64,000 bases of DNA. Origin: Planctomycetota bacterium (GTDB lineage: Bacteria > Planctomycetota > PLA2). The stretch lies in contig JAJFFH010000051.1 in assembly GCA_021776735.1 (NCBI GenBank), positions 62,001 to 126,000 on the forward strand. Direction: 5' to 3'. Made by a program: the position numbers and the translations under genes. Position 1 is the stretch's first letter. Each line of letters begins with the position of its first letter. The notes under the pieces are model-generated. The model made no database searches and was not told where the DNA came from. It saw only the letters and a list, made by a program, of their open reading frames with translations. This document shows, in pieces, positions 62,048-64,000 of this stretch.

Positions 62048-63622
62048 GTGAGTCGCTGGATCCTGCTGGTTCCGCTTGTGCTCTGCGGTGTGCTGGCCTG
62101 GCTGCTCCTGGGCGACAACGGCGGCAAGACCGGGCGCACCACGGGGCCGCGCGAGTGGGTCAACGAGCAGGGAGACACCGTTCGCATCCTCGACGGGACG
62201 GGGGACCATGTGCGTGAGCGGTCGCGCCGGGAGGTTCCTGCGGTCCTGACGGGCGTGGTGTTTGACCCGTACGGTCGGCCCGTCGACAAGGCCGAGGTCG
62301 AGGTGCTCCACCCCAAGCCGTACCGGCTGTACTTCACGAGTACGGACGGCCGCTACAAGCTGGAGTTCAAACACCCCGGCGAGTACGTGGTGCAGGCCTC
62401 GCTCACGATCGATCTGGCGCCCGTGCGCAAGACGATCGTCGTGCCGGAGAGCGGCGATCCGCCGTCCGTCGACTTTCGCCTGAAACAGGCCGGCCCCGTG
62501 TTCGGCGAGGTGATCGTCGGGCAGCGGCCGGCCACGAAGGGCTTTGTCGATATCGAGGTCGGCGACCTGTTCGGGGACTGGCAGTACGAGATCGAGGCGA
62601 CGATCGAGAATGGTTTCTTCAGCTTCCCGCGCGAACCGCCACGCGACCTTCCGCTGCGCATCCGCGTTATCTCCGACGACGGATTCATGAAGGAGCCGAT
62701 CTACTTTCGCTACACGGGCGAGCACGTCGATCTCGGCCGTCTCGCTCTTCTGCGCTACCCCACGCTGCTTATGCGCATGCGCCTGCCCGACGGCTCCGAG
62801 GCCGGCGAGGTGTATGCCGGCGAGGCAGCGGAACTCAAGCCGGAACAGCGCTACATGGCGCGACTTGTGGCGGACGGCTTGCCCGACGACATCAGCTCCG
62901 ATTCGCGTGTGCTCATTCGCGAGCGCAAGGATCGGTCGATGCGACTGGTTTTTTGGGCCGGGCCGCGCCACGAATTTCGGGTCGTGCGCGACGTTGAACT
63001 CGTGCGCGACCAGTTGCGCGAGATGGAAATCACCATGCGTCCGGGCCCGATCACGATCCGTCGGCGCCTCTTGGGCAAGGGCGGCGATCCGATTCGCGCA
63101 CGCTTTCAGCTCGCAGGCGGTCGTCCCGGGAACACCGGCGCTTCCGGCGTCGTTGAGGAGTCGGGCGTCGATGGGTACTTCGAGACGACCGTGCCGTGGA
63201 GCGGCATCCACACGTTGCACCTGCGCGGTCTGTATCTCGTCGGTCTCGGTTGGATCGACCTCCCGCCGCGCGCCGCGCTGTCCGTGGGATTCACAGTGGA
63301 TGCCGATGCACCCGCGACGCCGTGCGTTCTCGATCTCGACGGAACGATCCTGCTGGTCGGTCGCGCCGGTTCGCCGGTCGCACTCGCGCCGCCGAAGGAG
63401 CCATCCGCGCCGCGGTATGGCCTGGGCCATGACACGAGGCCCGGGATCTTTGGGGTGTTGATCCGCCCGTCCAAGGGGCTGAGGGAGATGCGTTGGGTCC
63501 GTGCCCTGAAAAAGCGAAACAGGGGGGCGGGGGAAATCTGGAGCGACTGGGCTTATCCCGAGCGCGGCGGCACGCGGTTCCGCATTACGAAGAACGATCT
63601 GACGATCGTGGACGCACGGTAG
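62048..63622 (+). CDS. Exported protein with carboxypeptidase-regulatory-like domains
   Basis: The protein has 524 residues from GTG 62048. Signal/anchor WILLVPLVLCGVLAWLLLG. The first Ig-like domain reads LTGVVFDPYGRPVDKAEVEVL / GRYKLEFKHPGEYVVQASLT. Later repeats are more degenerate (FGEVIVGQRPATKGFVDIEV, ITIRRRLLGKGGDPIRARFQLAG). No enzyme part. It resembles the protein at 33200-35182 in plan but not in detail. Function unknown; surface or periplasmic location is expected. Confidence 0.7.
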   Translation: MSRWILLVPLVLCGVLAWLLLGDNGGKTGRTTGPREWVNEQGDTVRILDGTGDHVRERSRREVPAVLTGVVFDPYGRPVDKAEVEVLHPKPYRLYFTSTDGRYKLEFKHPGEYVVQASLTIDLAPVRKTIVVPESGDPPSVDFRLKQAGPVFGEVIVGQRPATKGFVDIEVGDLFGDWQYEIEATIENGFFSFPREPPRDLPLRIRVISDDGFMKEPIYFRYTGEHVDLGRLALLRYPTLLMRMRLPDGSEAGEVYAGEAAELKPEQRYMARLVADGLPDDISSDSRVLIRERKDRSMRLVFWAGPRHEFRVVRDVELVRDQLREMEITMRPGPITIRRRLLGKGGDPIRARFQLAGGRPGNTGASGVVEESGVDGYFETTVPWSGIHTLHLRGLYLVGLGWIDLPPRAALSVGFTVDADAPATPCVLDLDGTILLVGRAGSPVALAPPKEPSAPRYGLGHDTRPGIFGVLIRPSKGLREMRWVRALKKRNRGAGEIWSDWAYPERGGTRFRITKNDLTIVDAR

Positions 63623-63664
63623 ATCCGCGAAACGATCCGCGGCGAGCAGCTAGCGCCGGCCCGG

Positions 63665-64000
63665 CTACCCGAGCCGCTCGAGCTGAACCTTGGCGAGGTC
63701 GGCGTACTTGTTGCCGTCGAAGAGCCGCACGCACTTCTCAAAGCGTTTGCGCGCCAGATCGACGCGCTTTCGCTCCATGAATTTCATGCCCGCCTCGTAC
63801 AGATCGCGCGCTTTCGTCAGGCGTTTGACCTCGGGATTGCGTCCGAGCTCGCCTTTCCTGCGCCGCGCGTCGGCTTCGGTCAGCGTGCCCGGGTAGCCCT
63901 TGATGATCTGGTCGAGCGCGTCGAGCGCCTTTTCCCACTCCTTGGCTTCCGCCAGCGGCTCGACGGCCTTGAGTTTCCTGCGCGCCTCCTTGTCGATCTC
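63665..64000 (-). CDS. C-terminal part of a TPR-like protein (partial)
   Basis: An uninterrupted minus-strand frame runs from the window edge to a TAG at 63665-63667 (111 residues; start outside). Helical pairs such as AEAKEWEKALDALDQIIKGYPGT and LYEAGMKFMERKRVDLARKRFEKCV look like TPR or HAT-type units with a regular small-large residue pattern. No start codon within the window gives this frame, so it was found by direct translation of the edge. It probably belongs to an exported or membrane-bound repeat protein. Confidence 0.7.
   Translation of the reverse strand, partial: EIDKEARRKLKAVEPLAEAKEWEKALDALDQIIKGYPGTLTEADARRRKGELGRNPEVKRLTKARDLYEAGMKFMERKRVDLARKRFEKCVRLFDGNKYADLAKVQLERLG

Overview
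The window looks like chromosome of a high-G+C (about two thirds G+C by eye) Gram-negative heterotroph, most likely Planctomycetota or a nearby lineage. The inference rests on three things. There is a lipid A/heptose LPS gene set and a Skp-like chaperone, so an outer membrane is present. There are many exported proteins of unknown function: SUMF1-fold, carboxypeptidase-regulatory-like, HEAT, TPR and MORN-like. There is also a multihaem cytochrome c with HEAT and TPR parts. No phage, IS element, tRNA, rRNA or CRISPR array was recognised.

Layout. 1-72: end of an unidentified gene. 73-783: hairpin-rich non-coding stretch with back-to-back terminators. 784-7987 (minus): a run containing an exported SUMF1-fold protein, a 78-aa protein, a GrpE-like protein, a short Hsp70, a membrane-anchored TerB-like protein and an M48 peptidase. 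The last four genes look like a dedicated chaperone/protease unit. 8196-12349 (plus): LysM protein, exported protein, lpxK, a GNAT acetyltransferase and an esterase, ending tail-to-tail in overlap with speA. 14449-16707 (plus): thioesterase and two LpxL-family acyltransferases. 16820-18529: a lone GmrSD-type (DUF262/DUF1524) restriction-like gene. 18625-26419 (plus): hldE, a second PfkB kinase, a double LPS-kinase-like protein, three glycosyltransferases and the Skp-like chaperone. Then come a MoxR ATPase, a frameshifted NYN-domain gene, a response-regulator diguanylate cyclase, pyrB-pyrI, a lipoprotein and a MOP-type transporter.

33200-46320 (mostly minus) holds a regulatory-like secreted protein, three exported HEAT-repeat proteins and an ECF sigma factor fused through a membrane span to a HEAT domain. 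It also holds an ankyrin protein, a hydrolase, a ParA ATPase and truD. 46417-64000 holds the eight-haem cytochrome, four similar-looking exported proteins around gyrA, a C45-family-like lipoprotein that lacks its nucleophile, a TPR protein, an acyl carrier protein, fabF, a glycosyltransferase and secreted proteins at the end.

The genes that clearly work together are those for envelope biogenesis: lipid A kinase and acyltransferases, heptose activation and transfer, LPS phosphorylation, ACP/FabF and Skp. The two most unusual signals are (1) a dispersed repeat with core ACGGACGGCGAT, present exactly 14 times in both orientations, inside genes and between them, usually preceded by a purine-rich AAAGC-like tract; and (2) the membrane-tethered sigma factor with its own HEAT domain beside a paralogous exported HEAT protein. 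Two smaller leads are a 14-bp inverted repeat flanking 205 bp upstream of pyrB, with the pyrB start codon inside one arm, and the Hsp70/GrpE/TerB/M48 unit.
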